DNA of 64,000 nucleotides from Auricularia sp. M13 (GCA_037042915.1 CM073203.1:2480001-2544000); one strand, 5' to 3'; shown: positions 11,873-22,550, counted from the stretch's first letter. The notes: generated from the letters alone by a model not told the origin. Program-made: numbers and translations.

Positions 11873-11921
11873 GAGAGAAGAACGAGCGTCGAGAAGAACG
11901 AGCGTCGAGAAGAACGAGCAG
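11873..11921. repeat. tandem repeat, about 17-bp unit, three copies
   Basis: The unit GAGAAGAACGAGCGTC is repeated nearly exactly three times. It lies in gene-poor DNA with no coding context. Confidence 0.75.
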
Positions 11922-11945
11922 GTCAGAAAGGCCCATAGTTGCACT

Positions 11946-12030
11946 TCTGGGGGTTTCGTGGTCTAGCGGCTCATAGTAGTTGATTGTGTAAAGCAGTAGA
12001 GTTTTTTATTCGAGCCCGGTAGCAGCTGGA
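11946..12030 (+). other. tRNA-like remnant or SINE head
   Basis: The stretch begins like a tRNA 5' half, with the A-box-like word GTGGTCTAGCGG. A B-box-like ATTCGAGCCC follows about 60 bases on. The acceptor and T stems do not pair, so this is not a working tRNA. It is more likely a decayed tRNA or a tRNA-derived SINE head. Confidence 0.3.
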
Positions 12031-12189
12031 CTAGGGAACGAGGAAGAGGTAGATACGCGTGTTGCAAGTCCGACATCCGGCCTAAGCCTCTCATTCCTCC
12101 TCACGACCCCGGGGCGTTCTTAGGCGCTAGGTTCAACGGCGCACATGATGCTCTGAAAGCTGGCTGTCTATCTGGAACTAGAAGTTAAC

Positions 12190-13590
12190 CGTGACGTCGC
12201 CAACGGTGCTTTTGCCCAGGTTGTCGTCCACCGCCAGCCGCCGCGCGCGCCGCGCATGGTGCCGCGCAGCCTCGACACGACAGAGCTGTCAGTCGGGGCA
12301 GCTGTTATTCGTAAGGACAGTGGCTACGACTGCTGACTTGTGTATCGTTGTGCGCCGCCATTGCCACCGTTAGCGACGCCCGCCCAGCTCCCGTGCCAGT
12401 CTGGCCCCCCCAATCGCTGCACGACCATACTTGCAGACGGCACCTCTTTACCCCTTCACAAATGGAGTATAATCTACTGCGCATGTAGACGAGTTCGCTG
12501 TTTTCAATGCGCTCGAAGCGGCGGTTGCGACGCCTGCTCGTTGCTTGGCAGTTGATGTCGAAGGCTTCGTATGACTTGCCCTGCTTCTGCGCTACGCTTG
12601 TGCTTTCTCTTCGCGGCATGTCTGAGCAGTACGGCCAGTATCGCGACGAGGACATTCGCGGGTATGACGGCCTCCGGGACGCGGCGAACATATCCCAGCC
12701 AGTGACGCACTCTATTCGCGCCATCCTATAACGGAAGCGTCAACCCTTGGCAGCATGCGCAGTGCTTATACCCGGGTGTAAGATGGCGTGTCTGTGGCGG
12801 GCTGTCCGCCGAGGATGTGTCGCAATGCCGGAGCGTACGCATGACGCTGCGCTATCAATATTCCATTCGTCGCGCGCGGTCTACCCTGATGGAGAGGGAT
12901 TGAATGGCTTTCTGCTGGCTGAACGGACTATCTGCGAGGGGTCTATACTCTTCAAGTGCGTCGTGTGTCCTCATTCACGAGATTCAGTCCAAGCGCGTCG
13001 CGAGCGAGAAGATCCAGAACGCGGTGCTCGTCCTACTCGGGCTGCTCGGTCAATCGCAAACAGCGCTAGCCCTGCGATGCCCAGATTTTAGCCTGCCACA
13101 GTCGCTCACGGCGTTCCCAACGACTACTTTGCGCTCCACCTTTGTCCGGCCGTTGTGCCCGCTGTGCAGCCACGGCGTTCTTCCACGCTCCATGGCTCTG
13201 CTGAACTCTTCGTTTGCTCGTATCTACTCTGTTCGACTCGAGCAACGTGAGCGCGGGACTGATGGCTTTGGCCGAACAATCATCCACGCTGAGTAAATGC
13301 CACTCATCGCGTAGCCAGATGAAGTGACCCCGATGTCATTGTACCTAAGAATTACTCCCAAGGAGCAGCACAGCGGGCATGCCTCCTTGCAGCGCGACCG
13401 CAACAGCAGGTGCGTGCCGTCAGTCCAATACATCCCGTTGAGGAGATGTCGCCACGTCGTTGACATCCCACGATGCCGAGCAGGAACGGCCTTAAGCTTG
13501 CCATCTTGCACATGCCGGGCATGAACCCGGAGGACCTCCTGGAGGGACTCGGCTCAGGGGTGACGCTTGCTCCAGTCCATTGAAGAATTT
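12190..13590 (+). other. decayed coding material, unassigned
   Basis: Several short plus-strand frames look like exons by codon use but do not join. Examples are a segment reading EQYGQYRDEDIRGYDGL (about 12620-12685), one reading EKIQNAVLVLLGLLGQ (about 13003-13050), and a tail reading LAILHMPGMNPEDLLEG that ends in TGA near 13582. I cannot link them into one gene or name a family. A pseudogene or a gene with many unresolved introns are both possible. Confidence 0.3.
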
Positions 13591-13696
13591 TAAAATATAG
13601 GATATCGATGATATTACGGGCATCGGGCGATACACAAGTTCATACATGCGCGCCGCTGGCCGCGTCCATTACGTTATGACCAGGTTATGACTCTCA

Positions 13697-14663
13697 TTAC
13701 TCCGGAGGCGCAAGGAGATCGACTTTATCGTCATTGTTGTCGATGAGCCTGAGGCCGTCCAAAAGCAGGTGTAGAAGGGAGAGGTGGGCAGGTATCGCAT
13801 CCTCCTTTGCCTCTTTCTTGGTCAGCAGATGTTTGCCGCTCATGGTATGACGAGCGCGAGCGCCCTTCTTCCTGTGCAAGGAATAGCTGTCGATCTTGAA
13901 CGGGACTACCTCCTCCTCGTTGTCGCCCGTACTTTCGGTAGCCATGCTCTCATCGGAATCATCCTGGGCTTGCTCGCGAACTTCAAGCAGTGGCAAGAAT
14001 TCCAGGCCGTCGATCACCATCGCTCTCTGCACATTGTTCTCCGCCACATAGCTAGAACGTACCGGCAACGAGATTAGCTGTGATAATGTGTGCATACAAT
14101 GGCGTACTGTATGGTCTGAGCCAGCCAGGGCCACACCTTGGGATCCAGCTTCTCGATAGGCAGATGGTCGCGCATAATGACGTACTCCTTGCCGCCCTCT
14201 GTAGTCACGTGAAATTCCATGGCATGCTTCCATTTCCAGAAATCAAGACTCCCTGGTGCCTGTATGGCAGACCGTCTGAATGAGTCCCCACGGATATCGA
14301 ACTTCATTACGTACCTTGTACTCGAGCAGTAGGACGTTTGCAATCCAATCACGATTCAGATCCGGTCCGTAAAGGCAGAATGTTTGATCCATTCTCGTCG
14401 GCTCGTCTTCAGAACAGTTAGAATGGTTGTGCAAACTCTAGGCGTGGGTTGAACATACCGGAAGAGCTCATTTCCGCTCGCAGCTGCACGGACTTCGTCG
14501 TGTGGTTCGGGTTCTGCTTCATCAGAAGATTGGCTGCTTCAATACAGGGCTGTGACAGGAAAATAGCCGATCGAATATCAGACGAGATCTGCTCCGATAC
14601 CCCCAGACCAGGTCGTGTCTGTGCATCCGCTCCATATGAGCGGATCAGGATAACGTCCTGCAT
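13697..14663 (-). CDS. uncharacterised protein, 279 aa, four exons
   Basis: Four exons (14663-14459, 14406-14315, 14259-14098, 14077-13697) join in frame with GT-AG introns to 279 residues. The N-terminal part reads like a globular domain (MQDVILIRSYGADAQ, then ISSDIRSAIFLSQPCIEAA). The second exon encodes TFCLYGPDLNRDWIANVLL. The third has a strongly patterned FWKWKHAMEFHVTT segment and PIEKLDPKVWPWLAQTI. The C-terminal third is acidic then basic (DDSDESMATES, KKGARARH). There is no signal peptide or membrane segment. I do not recognise the family. The reading frame is clean, so I think the gene is intact. Confidence 0.65.
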
Positions 14664-14689
14664 GATATACCGCCCAAATGCCTGGCGCG

Positions 14690-15785
14690 GCGGCGCAGTC
14701 GGGATCGGCCGGGATCGGCCAGATGCGGCAGGTCAGGCCTGCTCGGGCCTGCTCAGGCCAGATACGCTCTCCCAGGTTGAGCAGGCCTGATATTGCCGCT
14801 CAGGGGGGATTCGGATGACCATCGAATACTGTCAGATATATAAAAATGTTCAAAATGTTAACTCGCTTTCTTCTCTCGCTTGCACCTGTATTACCTCGCA
14901 GTTTACTTGTGCGTCGTATTCATGTTCACACTGCCCTACTACCCGAACGATCTAAGCGTGTACTATACTATCAAATTAACTAGCAGGTGTACTATACTAT
15001 CTAATTAACTAGAAGTCCGTGCACTACCTTATTCTAATCTGAAGTCCGTGTACACATCACAAGCTCAGCTAGGAAGTACACTACATCTTTTTACAAAAGG
15101 CCTGTGCTGGGAATCGAACTCGCGACATAAGCATCATACTACGCGCACACTAACAGCTAGACTAAAGTGTCCAATGAACTTGACTGGAACTTGTGCAATA
15201 TCATCATGACACAAATGCCGAACAAATAACACCTCACACACTCACCGGCTACACTGAGGTTCAGAACTGTGCTCTCTGGGCCTAGCGTCAATAGCGCCGC
15301 ACGCCATAAAGAGCTGTGCGTGTATTAAGTCGCACTGTCCAAGAGTTGGCCTCAGCCTGTAGCATTGGTTTATGACGTCATGCTCCACTCTGGCAATTGC
15401 GCTTCGCGTTGGTGGTCAGCACCGCGCCTTCAACAAACGTTACAGGGCAGCATATTCAAGCCGGCATTGAGCTCAAAGATCCCAGCTGCACCTGGCCGCA
15501 GCATGCAAAATAAACACTGTGTGCTGCCGGTACGCTGTAATGCACGGCATTTGACACCAAAACACCTAACCTTAGTGCCACAACAGTCTAAGGTTGTTCG
15601 AGCTTGCTCCATGGGCGCAGGCCTAAGCAGGTCAGATCATTGAAACATGCCTGACGCTGAGGCTTCGACAGAACGAGTCTGCTCCGGCCGGATCCGGCAG
15701 ATGCGCCAGATCAGGCCGGATCAAGTAGTGTATGGGCGCCGGGTCAGGCCTGATCAGGCCAGATACACTCCCATAAGGCCGGACC
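14690..15785. repeat. possible DNA element with TCAGGCC subterminal repeats
   Basis: Two GC-rich blocks, about 14690-14800 and 15660-15785, share GATCGGCC or GGATCCGGC, AGATGCG, TCAGGCCTG and CAGGCCAGATAC words, several in palindromic form. They flank about 860 bp of AT-richer DNA. That interior contains a 29-bp tandem duplication (about 14957-15015, GTGTACTATACTATC units) and a tRNA-like remnant. I could not fix terminal inverted repeats or a target duplication, so the element call is tentative. No gene is visible inside. Confidence 0.35.
15104..15176 (-). other. tRNA-like remnant
   Basis: On the minus strand an A-box-like TTAGTCTAGCTGTTAG is followed about 35 bases later by GAGTTCGATTCCC, a good B box. 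The T stem and acceptor stem pair poorly, so I read this as a degraded tRNA or tRNA-derived repeat. Confidence 0.35.
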
Positions 15786-15894
15786 ACATCTGAGACCTTC
15801 AAAATGGCTGAACTGTCTTGATACTTCATTGGCTATTTTCCTGTCATGCGCAGTGGCCAACATCATCCTGTGTCTATTGTAGCCCCTGTTAGCT

Positions 15895-16655
15895 TCATCT
15901 CCCAGCGAAGAACCAAGAACAACCGTACGAGACGTCAGCTTCGGTTGTCATGGCCCAATATTTACTGAGATCGTCAAAGAATATGAGTTGGATCGGAAGC
16001 TCGCGGAGCGCGTTTTGTACCGGCTGCAGCATTGTGTTGCGCACGATGTCGTTGGAGAGGAATTGTTGTTGGACATGCTTCTTTGTCCACGGCTGCACGG
16101 TTTTCGAGACCGACATGCCCGAACTTGATGCACTGTCAGGCTCAAACGGCATGATGTAGCTGTTGAAGAGCGCGGGCAAGGTTGTCAAAGTGTTTTCGGC
16201 CGCGATAGCAAACAAGAGGTTTCGAGCCGCAGCCGGGGCCGCGGACCTATGGCTGGTTCGACAGTCTCCGAACATCATTGCGAAGCCTTTGACGGCATCA
16301 CAATTCTCGTCCTGGAGAAGGTGGCTAAAGAGCTCTTTGGCGAGTCTGTAAACCCTCGCTTCAGGTGTTTCTGCCATCGGAGGGTAGGTCAACTGAGATG
16401 AGGATGAGGATGAGATCGAGAGCTTACCAACAGAGAATTTATACTGTGGGGATCAGACGCGGCGTCACAAGAGAGATGCAACACCGGAGGAAAACAAAGA
16501 AGGTCTTGCCAGTAAAGACTTTGATGGCTCTGTACAAGGGCGATGCTCAACTCCACAGTCTTAAACACCGGCGTATTCCAGGCGTCCGTGAAAAACAGCT
16601 TCAACAATTCTCGCGGATTGGTGGACGGCACAGTATGAGTCAGGATGCACCGCAA
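15895..16655 (-). CDS. uncharacterised protein, two or more exons
   Basis: The 3' exon (about 16391-15895) is a clean frame: MAETPEARVYRLAKELF, DAVKGFAMMFGDCRTS, RNLLFAIAAENTLTTLPAL, ending GCSWFFAGR. A short intron with the donor GTAAGCTCTC joins it in phase to an upstream frame (to about 16655) that reads NPRELLKLFFTDAWNTP. The upstream part looks less like coding sequence and may hold another intron. There is no signal peptide. I do not recognise the family. The gene is divergent from the kinase-like gene at 16911. Confidence 0.45.
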
Positions 16656-16910
16656 TACTTATCGCAAGTCTTGTGAGGACATGCGCTTCAGCAATGCAGA
16701 AGAGCTCACAAAGATGCGATAGAAGCTTAACCCACGGATGTGCAATTGCATAATGCTTTGTGCTGTGCATTGAAAGCGTAATCTAGTCGTCAAGGCTGTT
16801 CACAACCGAGTGACCCTTCATTCTGCCGGTGGTTCAAAGTCCGCCCCTGTCGTTGCCCTCCTGCCAATTGTCGCGGCAAAGATCTCGTCTGTGATCACTT
16901 ACCGCTCACC

Positions 16911-18096
16911 ATGCCTAGCAGTTTCCCCATTTGCTTGCCTCGAGCTAGGGACGACCGCACGGAACTGCTTGTGAAGTTGGCTGAATGGCGCCAAAAGGCG
17001 GTTGACGAGATGGAACGACTTGACGCAGTTGTCGACCTCGACTGGAGTAGCGTGATCCCTCCTTTACGTCTGGGAGAACAGTACATGGACCTTCTTGCCA
17101 CCAAGCACCCCCGAAGGCGTATACACCATGGCCGCGATATGACCTGCACCCTTCCAGGAAATTGCCCCCATCTGGAAGAGCGCGACCCTCGTCCAATTCC
17201 TCCCGCCTTCGAATCTCGAGTACACGATACCGTGTACATTTCGGGGCCACTCCAAATAGGCACTGGGCGTGCTCAAGTCTATCAAGGCACGCTGGGCCCG
17301 GCAGACGACCCGACTGCCGCACGCGTTGTTGTCAAGATTTATCAACTGTCGCTGCTCTCGCCGAAAATTTGGAAAGAATCATTGTCTGGCAAGCGTGGAA
17401 GTTTGGATCCATGGTACAACGTTCTACAGAATTTTAAAGTAGAACACTGGGTCTACGATCGTCTTCGGCCGTTGCAGGGTACGCTGGTGCCTCACGTCTA
17501 TGGCTTTTTCCAGGTGGGTTATCCTGCTCATAGTCACGGGTAATAGTTTAGTAGCTAACGTTCACCAGGTACTCTTGCCTAACGGAGAACCTAGCATAGT
17601 CCTCGTCATGGAGCATATCGCCGCCATTCGACCTCAACGTTATGTGCGGCCCGCCGGAAAGGATAATCTAGAGCTAATAGCCTCGGTGGTACTATATATT
17701 CTTATCAGTCAGTAGAGCGCTTCTGACTATGCCAGGCTAAGAGCTTGCTTTTGGGACTTCACGCAATGCATGCATGTGGTGTTGGATGGCTCGACATGGC
17801 AGCCCGGAACATATTATTCGACAGTTCTCAGTTATCTCAGCCTATCTTTATCGATTTCGCCTTCGCGCAAGAATCTAACACCTCCTACATGTACAGCCAG
17901 CTTCCAAGGTTTGCATCCTTCATTCTCAGAACAGTCACTGAATCATCGCCTATGCAGCATACCGCATGTCATGGAACAAATGGGGTTTGAGCGCGATAAG
18001 TGTCTAGAGTGGCTAATCCAGCATCTGCTTGATCCGGAGGTGGGAAAGCTATTCGATCTCCCGAGGAAGGAGTCGTCTCTCCGGTCTATAATGTGA
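16911..18096 (+). CDS. fungal protein kinase-like protein, 344 aa
   Basis: Four exons (16911-17513, 17569-17688, 17736-17908, 17958-18096) join in frame to 344 residues. The kinase fold is visible after a 110-residue N-terminal extension. There is a loop IGTGRAQVYQGTL in place of a classic Gly loop, the beta-3 lysine in VVVKIYQ, a hinge-like VLVMEHI, and a catalytic loop HACGVGWLDMAARNILF with the Asp and Asn. The Mg-binding segment is FIDFAFA, so DFA instead of DFG. The C-terminal lobe is short. Small kinase-like proteins of this sort are expanded in Agaricomycetes; substrate and role are unknown. The phosphate-binding loop is weak, so activity is uncertain. A paralogue lies at 44710-47010. 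Confidence 0.7.
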
Positions 18097-19004
18097 TCCA
18101 GAGTCGCACCCCCGGACATAAGGTCATAACATACTTTCTCTGCATATTCCCGAAGGCTTAGTGCCAAAGATGACTGGAAGGAAAGCGTGTTATGTTGAAT
18201 ACGAGACTTAGTGCAGCTCCTTGAACAGTATATGTAACGCTTCGAGCTACGCGCTCTGCGGCAATTGGTTCCAGCTCTCCGGACAAAGCGAGATTGTGCA
18301 CCTTCTCTCTATTGAAAGCTTGACCCACGCGCCGCCTCCGAGCGGCAGCAAGCATGACAACAATTATCCTGGGTTGTCTGAATCAATCGGGCTCTATTTC
18401 CTGGTCGACATTTAGGACAAGAAAGCCCGAAAGGAGGCTCAAAATAGAATAAGTACTGGGCGTAAAGACCGTGGCCATCCACGAATCCGACTGGTTGTGA
18501 GAGCAGGTTATCGGCGGTTGGGGCGGCGGGCGGGTCACTCGCGTGTTAGTGATCGGTAGCGTGCCAGAAGAACCATCCGGAAATACGAAGTCCGGCCCAG
18601 CACAACGTAATTTCCTTTGCAGATTTTAGGAAGGAATACAATCGTTTCAAAGCACAACGAGGTGTCTTTCCCTGGACCAGTAATGATTCATAAAACTATG
18701 GATAGGATGGTTATCTTCGAGTCATCGGCTGATGAGCGACCAGGCTGCACAAGAAATGCGATTCAGTTGCAACTTCTCTCCCTCACTGCTCTCAAGCCAA
18801 ACAATACACAGCCGACATAATTGAGCAGGGCCTCGCTTGCAGTCTAACCGGTCACTGCGCGTCAAAGCACAAGGCGTTGCGTAATCATGTCGTTGGCAGT
18901 CTTGAGCTACTTGTGCAGTTCCGGAGCTGACCTGTGATAAATAGCTGAGGAGAAGCGTTGCAGGTCCCCACCAGCATCTCCCCGACTTGGCCTCATTTTA
19001 CTCT
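18097..19004. other. intergenic
   Basis: Nothing coding is supported. A GC-rich spot (GGGGCGGCGGGCGGG) lies near 18519. The last 200 bp should contain the promoter of the host gene whose first exon starts at 19005. Confidence 0.45.
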
Positions 19005-19089
19005 ATGGCACCCTCATACGATCCTCACCCGTTTTCACTGTTGGTCCCGGGGACACCGAGGCTGCGTAGTTACGCCGAGGAGTTCAGCG
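19005..19089 (+). pseudogene. 5' fragment of a host gene split by the KDZ transposon
   Basis: The ATG at 19005 opens a frame starting MAPSYDPHPFSLLVPG and ending EEFS just as the transposon begins. The 8 bases GTTCAGCG (19082-19089) are repeated at 28504-28511 on the far side. The same frame continues there as ARDYLLATKLVKYALK. The gene was therefore intact before insertion. As it stands, the 9.4-kb insertion should abolish the product unless the element excises. Confidence 0.8.
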
Positions 19090-19482
19090 CACCTGTACCT
19101 TACCCTAAAACCCAATAAGTAATGGACTGATCTGAGTGAGATCCGTCCATTGCATATGAGGGTTTCGAGCTATCACCATTCACAGCTGTATTTCCTCTGT
19201 AAATACAGCTGGGACAGCAAAGCCATGGCTCAGTTGGTAAGGTGCTGGGTCGTCGGAGGTTGAGGCCGCTGTGTCCGCGGCCGGCGCCATGACAAACACC
19301 CGGCTCATCGCGCCGGCCATCATCAACACTGTTTGGCATCGTTGCCCGCCGCTGCCCGCCGCCGCCGTCGTTGTCGTCGACGCCGCCGACTCAACACTTC
19401 GCCGTTTCACTCCGGAAAAAAAGCGCACATACTAAAGTTTATATAACTAAGCCAATGGCACCATCTAATAAAATAAATTATG
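19090..19482. repeat. left terminal inverted repeat of the KDZ element
   Basis: The repeat matches the inverse of 28503-28388 and then of 27850-27590. The only clear difference I see is about 24 extra bases in a GCCGCC-rich stretch near 19355-19380. It contains a tRNA-like A-box word, TGGCTCAGTTGG, near 19224. The palindromic spot at 19190-19218 (CAGCTGTATTTCCTCTGTAAATACAGCTG) is the undisturbed form of the site where the opposite repeat received its miniature element. Confidence 0.85.
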
Positions 19483-19551
19483 GGTTTCTGCTCCAGTATA
19501 CTGATGTTGACTCAGATATATTGTGCTCGGGCTCAAGGGCAAGACTCTGCT

Positions 19552-19617
19552 CATATGCAATGGACGGATCTCACTCAGATCAGTCCATTACTTATTGGGT
19601 TTTAGGGTAAGGTACAG
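19552..19617 (+). repeat. internal copy of the KDZ terminus
   Basis: This 66-bp stretch repeats the last bases of the right end (28435-28500, ending GGGTAAGGTACAG) in the same orientation. Together with the left end it encloses 528 bp bounded by inverted terminus copies. Either a miniature derivative sits nested at the left end, or an earlier rearrangement duplicated the terminus. Confidence 0.75.
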
Positions 19618-19849
19618 CAGGGTGCACTTGCATGCTCACACATAGAAAGTACGAGACAAGGTCATTCTATTGGCGGCCATGTAAGTCTAACGGCGGGTGA
19701 GGGACATGGTGCATGACAGAAGCGGCAGAGCAAGACAGAGCATGAATGAGGACGGCATAGGGAAACTACGAGACATAGGTGATAGAGGGACAGCGCGACG
19801 TGCGCGCGGAGGCAGGCTCGCGCGGAGAGCGCGCGCGCCAGCGCGCGCT

Positions 19850-21392
19850 CTAGTCGCTGCCGCCGTCGCTCTCCTCCTCGTCACCGCTGCCGGGGTCGCT
19901 CTCCGGGTCGCTGGGCTCATCGCTGCTGGCGCGCGTTGCGGCGCGCTTCCGCGGTGCGCGCTTCGTCTTCTGCGTCGGCTTGCGCGCGGTGTCCTCTTTC
20001 TCCGCAGTCGGCGAGTCGTTGGCATTTGTCTTACGAGCCTTGCGTGGGCCGCGTGGCACGCCCGCGTCACTGCGCTTCTTGCGCTTCTTAGTTGCCTGCT
20101 TTTCCGGGGCTACCCAGTCGGGCACGAGCTCCCAATGACACTCCTCGGTGATCAGCTTCTCGTACAAGACGCGCAAGTTGTCGACACCGGAGATGCTGGC
20201 CGGTTGGCAAACAGGGCCAGGGAGCCACCCAACCAGCCGGACACCATGCTTCTGGACGACGGCCTGCTCGTACGAGGCGTAATTGATCGCCTCCTGGGGC
20301 GCGGCGCCTGCGTAGCGTTTGTCAAGGATCTGCGCTGTAAAGCTGTCAGTGTTGCCATAGAAGAAAAAGCCGGGCTTTGCGCACCGTAGGTATTCTGCAC
20401 GAGGCGCCGGATGTCCTTGACGAGGTCGGCCGACGACTTCTTGTTGATGCCGAGCACGCCTGCACAGACGCGTTAGCAAACGCAGAAGATGAAATGAATC
20501 CACGTACCGCGAACACCGCCGATGCACCACATCTCGAAGAGCGAGAGGATTTGATCCAATGTCTTGCCCAGGATAATGTTGAAGAATTGCGACACGGCGG
20601 GCGAGCAAGCGTAGAACGGCTGGATTGTTTGGAAGGGATCGGAGCGCGCGCAGAAGAAAACTCCCTTCGCGCCGGTGCGCACTTCGAGCGTCTCAATCTA
20701 AGCAAGGATGGTCAGTAAGTGGAATATGGCATCGGGCATGCAACACACCTCATGCCCGATGGTCCTACAAACGTAGGAGACGTCTTGATTCTCGGCCTGG
20801 CGGTTGACACGTCTCTCGACGTTCTTCTTCGCCTGGAACTCATTGTACTCTTGTATCCAGGCGTCCTTGACCGTGTCGGGCTCGTCCTTGTAGACCTTTT
20901 CCTCGCTTTTGATGGTCTCGAGGATCTCGCTGAGCTTGAGCTTTCGGCCGCGAGCCTCGACGGCCTCGTCTGAAGAGCAATAAAATATTAGCCATAATAA
21001 AAGCAGAAAACAGGCTGCACTTACCAGAGTTAAGCTCCTCAGAGCGGTGGTGCACATAGGCGTGCCAGATGCGCACAGTCTTGATGCGCGAGCGAGTGAT
21101 GAAGGCTTTGCCCTTCGAGCCGCCGAAGACGCGCGAGCGCACGTAGGACCGCGTTCTAATGGTATCGAGGCATGAGCAACACATCATTGAAAGCAGGTTA
21201 AAAGAAGACTTACTTGCCAAATTTTTCGGCCGCTTCGTCGCAGCGCGTGAGTAGCTCGGTAACGATTTCCTCGATGGCGATGTTGAGCGCGTGGTTGACG
21301 CCAGCCTGTTTGCGCTTTTTGTTCGGGTCAGACGGTGCACGCCTGCCCGTGGGCTTGAAGGTCCTGCGCTTGGTCGTGAACGTCAGCGGCAT
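19850..21392 (-). CDS. KDZ cargo protein, 426 aa, unknown function
   Basis: Six exons (21392-21214, 21155-21025, 20969-20749, 20697-20508, 20459-20385, 20334-19850) join in frame. The N-terminus is basic (TTKRRTFKPTGRRAPSDPNK). Next come RSYVRSRVFGGSKGKAFITR and a charged helical stretch (KLKLSEILETIKSEEKVYKD) that recalls HMG-like segments of other KDZ-linked proteins. The core reads AKGVFFCARSDPFQT and SQFFNIILGKTLDQILSLF, then GVRLVGWLPGPV with DNLRVLYEKLI. The C-terminus is a basic run (ATKKRKKRSD) followed by an acidic tail ending DEEESDGGSD, consistent with a nuclear protein. The core matches, in order, parts of the gene at 721-4869. All splice joints are clean, so this gene looks intact. 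Confidence 0.75.
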
Positions 21393-21533
21393 AGGAGGGG
21401 ATGCGTGGGGATGGGGAAAAAAAAGGATGGTTGGCTCGGACTTCAAATACCATGTTCTCCCGATGAGCACGGGGCCACCACAAAGACTGCACAAATATCA
21501 CTAGAATTTTATTGGGAAGAGGCAGGCAGGTGA

Positions 21534-22550
21534 CTACTGAAGAGAAAGAACTCCATATCCGGCATGCAAATCTTCACAATATGCCCAGAGAACTTGTGCC
21601 GCGTGACGAATACAATAATCGCTGCCGCACAGCGCCTCGTACATGTCCACCTCGTCGTGCCCAGCGAGAATGTCAATGAGCTGCCTCTCGTCGCCCTCCT
21701 GGAGTGCAAGGTTGGCAAGCACAAACGGGAGGTGCGGCGAGCTGACGGCTTTTGGGTGCTGGTCCGCTGCAGATTCGGCGATGGAGCGCGCAACCTGGCG
21801 AAGCTCGGTGACGCGTTGCGAGTGCTGGGTACGGGGTGCAGTACAGCGGCATGCCGGGCATGTCACAGGGGGAAGGGTGGGTGCGGGGCGTGGGGTGCGC
21901 GTGGCGAGAAGGCTGCCCGTGGGAAGCACGGCAGAAGGGCCAGAAGTCGCGTCAGCGTGGCCAGCCGTGGAGTCAGCACGGCTCGGGCTGCGTGAGCGGG
22001 CTCCCGCGGGGTCGAGAGGCGCCCTGCTTGTGGGCGACGTAGCATGCGTGCGGTTGCTGTGGACTGGCGAGACGGGGCGAGCGTCAAGAGTATTGTCCGA
22101 TGCGGATGTGGATGGGAACGATAAATCAGAGACATTTTCGAGGTCGGAATCGTCGGTCCTGATGGTGGAAGACGCGGCGGAAGAGAGTCGTGGGCCGGAA
22201 GAGTGATTTTGGGCATGATAGTGCGCGAGATCCCAGGGGTAGAACGAGTCCTGCAACTCGCGGCACTTTCCACAGAATAGAAGACCGTGACGGTCGAATA
22301 ATTCCTCAATAACCTCCTCATCTGAAGAGCGCGAAGGACTGGGGGATGGCGGGGGAGTGGGAGACGAGGGTGACGATGTTGTGGACGGCGGCGTGAAGCG
22401 TACGGCTGGACGGGCAGCGCTGCTGGCCGGACGCGTTGCGCGACGAGCCGATGCATCGCTGGGCGCTGGGCCCCTGTTATCGCGCAGAGCCGGACGCGCT
22501 GGGCGAGCGGCCAGCGTCTCCCACTCGCTGGATGTCGGAGGCGGCAGCAC
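21534..22550 (-). CDS. Ser/Pro-rich zinc-knuckle protein of the KDZ element, 338 aa
   Basis: A single 338-residue frame starts MLPPPTSSEWETL. After a disordered Ala/Arg/Pro/Ser leader it has a CGKC pair followed 14 residues later by HYHAQNH, a C2H2-like zinc ligand set (about residues 93-115). A Ser/Thr-rich linker follows. A second cluster CPACRC ends in a His (TQH) near residue 235. The C-terminal 80 residues are helical (VTELRQVARSIAESAAD, QLIDILAGHDEVDMYEAL) and include a further CGSDYC pair. I do not know the family. Its place between transposase and cargo gene, on the same strand, suggests a DNA-binding accessory protein of the element; that is inference. Confidence 0.6.
   Translation of the reverse strand: MLPPPTSSEWETLAARPARPALRDNRGPAPSDASARRATRPASSAARPAVRFTPPSTTSSPSSPTPPPSPSPSRSSDEEVIEELFDRHGLLFCGKCRELQDSFYPWDLAHYHAQNHSSGPRLSSAASSTIRTDDSDLENVSDLSFPSTSASDNTLDARPVSPVHSNRTHATSPTSRAPLDPAGARSRSPSRADSTAGHADATSGPSAVLPTGSLLATRTPRPAPTLPPVTCPACRCTAPRTQHSQRVTELRQVARSIAESAADQHPKAVSSPHLPFVLANLALQEGDERQLIDILAGHDEVDMYEALCGSDYCIRHAAQVLWAYCEDLHAGYGVLSLQ

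Larger units (their letters stand above)
8213..12189. other. long gene-poor region
   Basis: No gene can be supported. Open frames here are short and lack family features. The longest, 11049-11810, is a 253-residue Arg/Ser-rich frame that overlaps equally long frames in the other phases. A TATAAAAGAAG box at 10974, 75 bp upstream of that ATG, is the only promoter-like sign. Small direct repeats occur at 10098-10196 and 11873-11920. The region looks like decayed genes and transposon debris. Confidence 0.5.

Noticed and set aside
15104-15176. Functional tRNA
   Set aside because: A and B boxes are recognisable but the acceptor and T stems do not pair.
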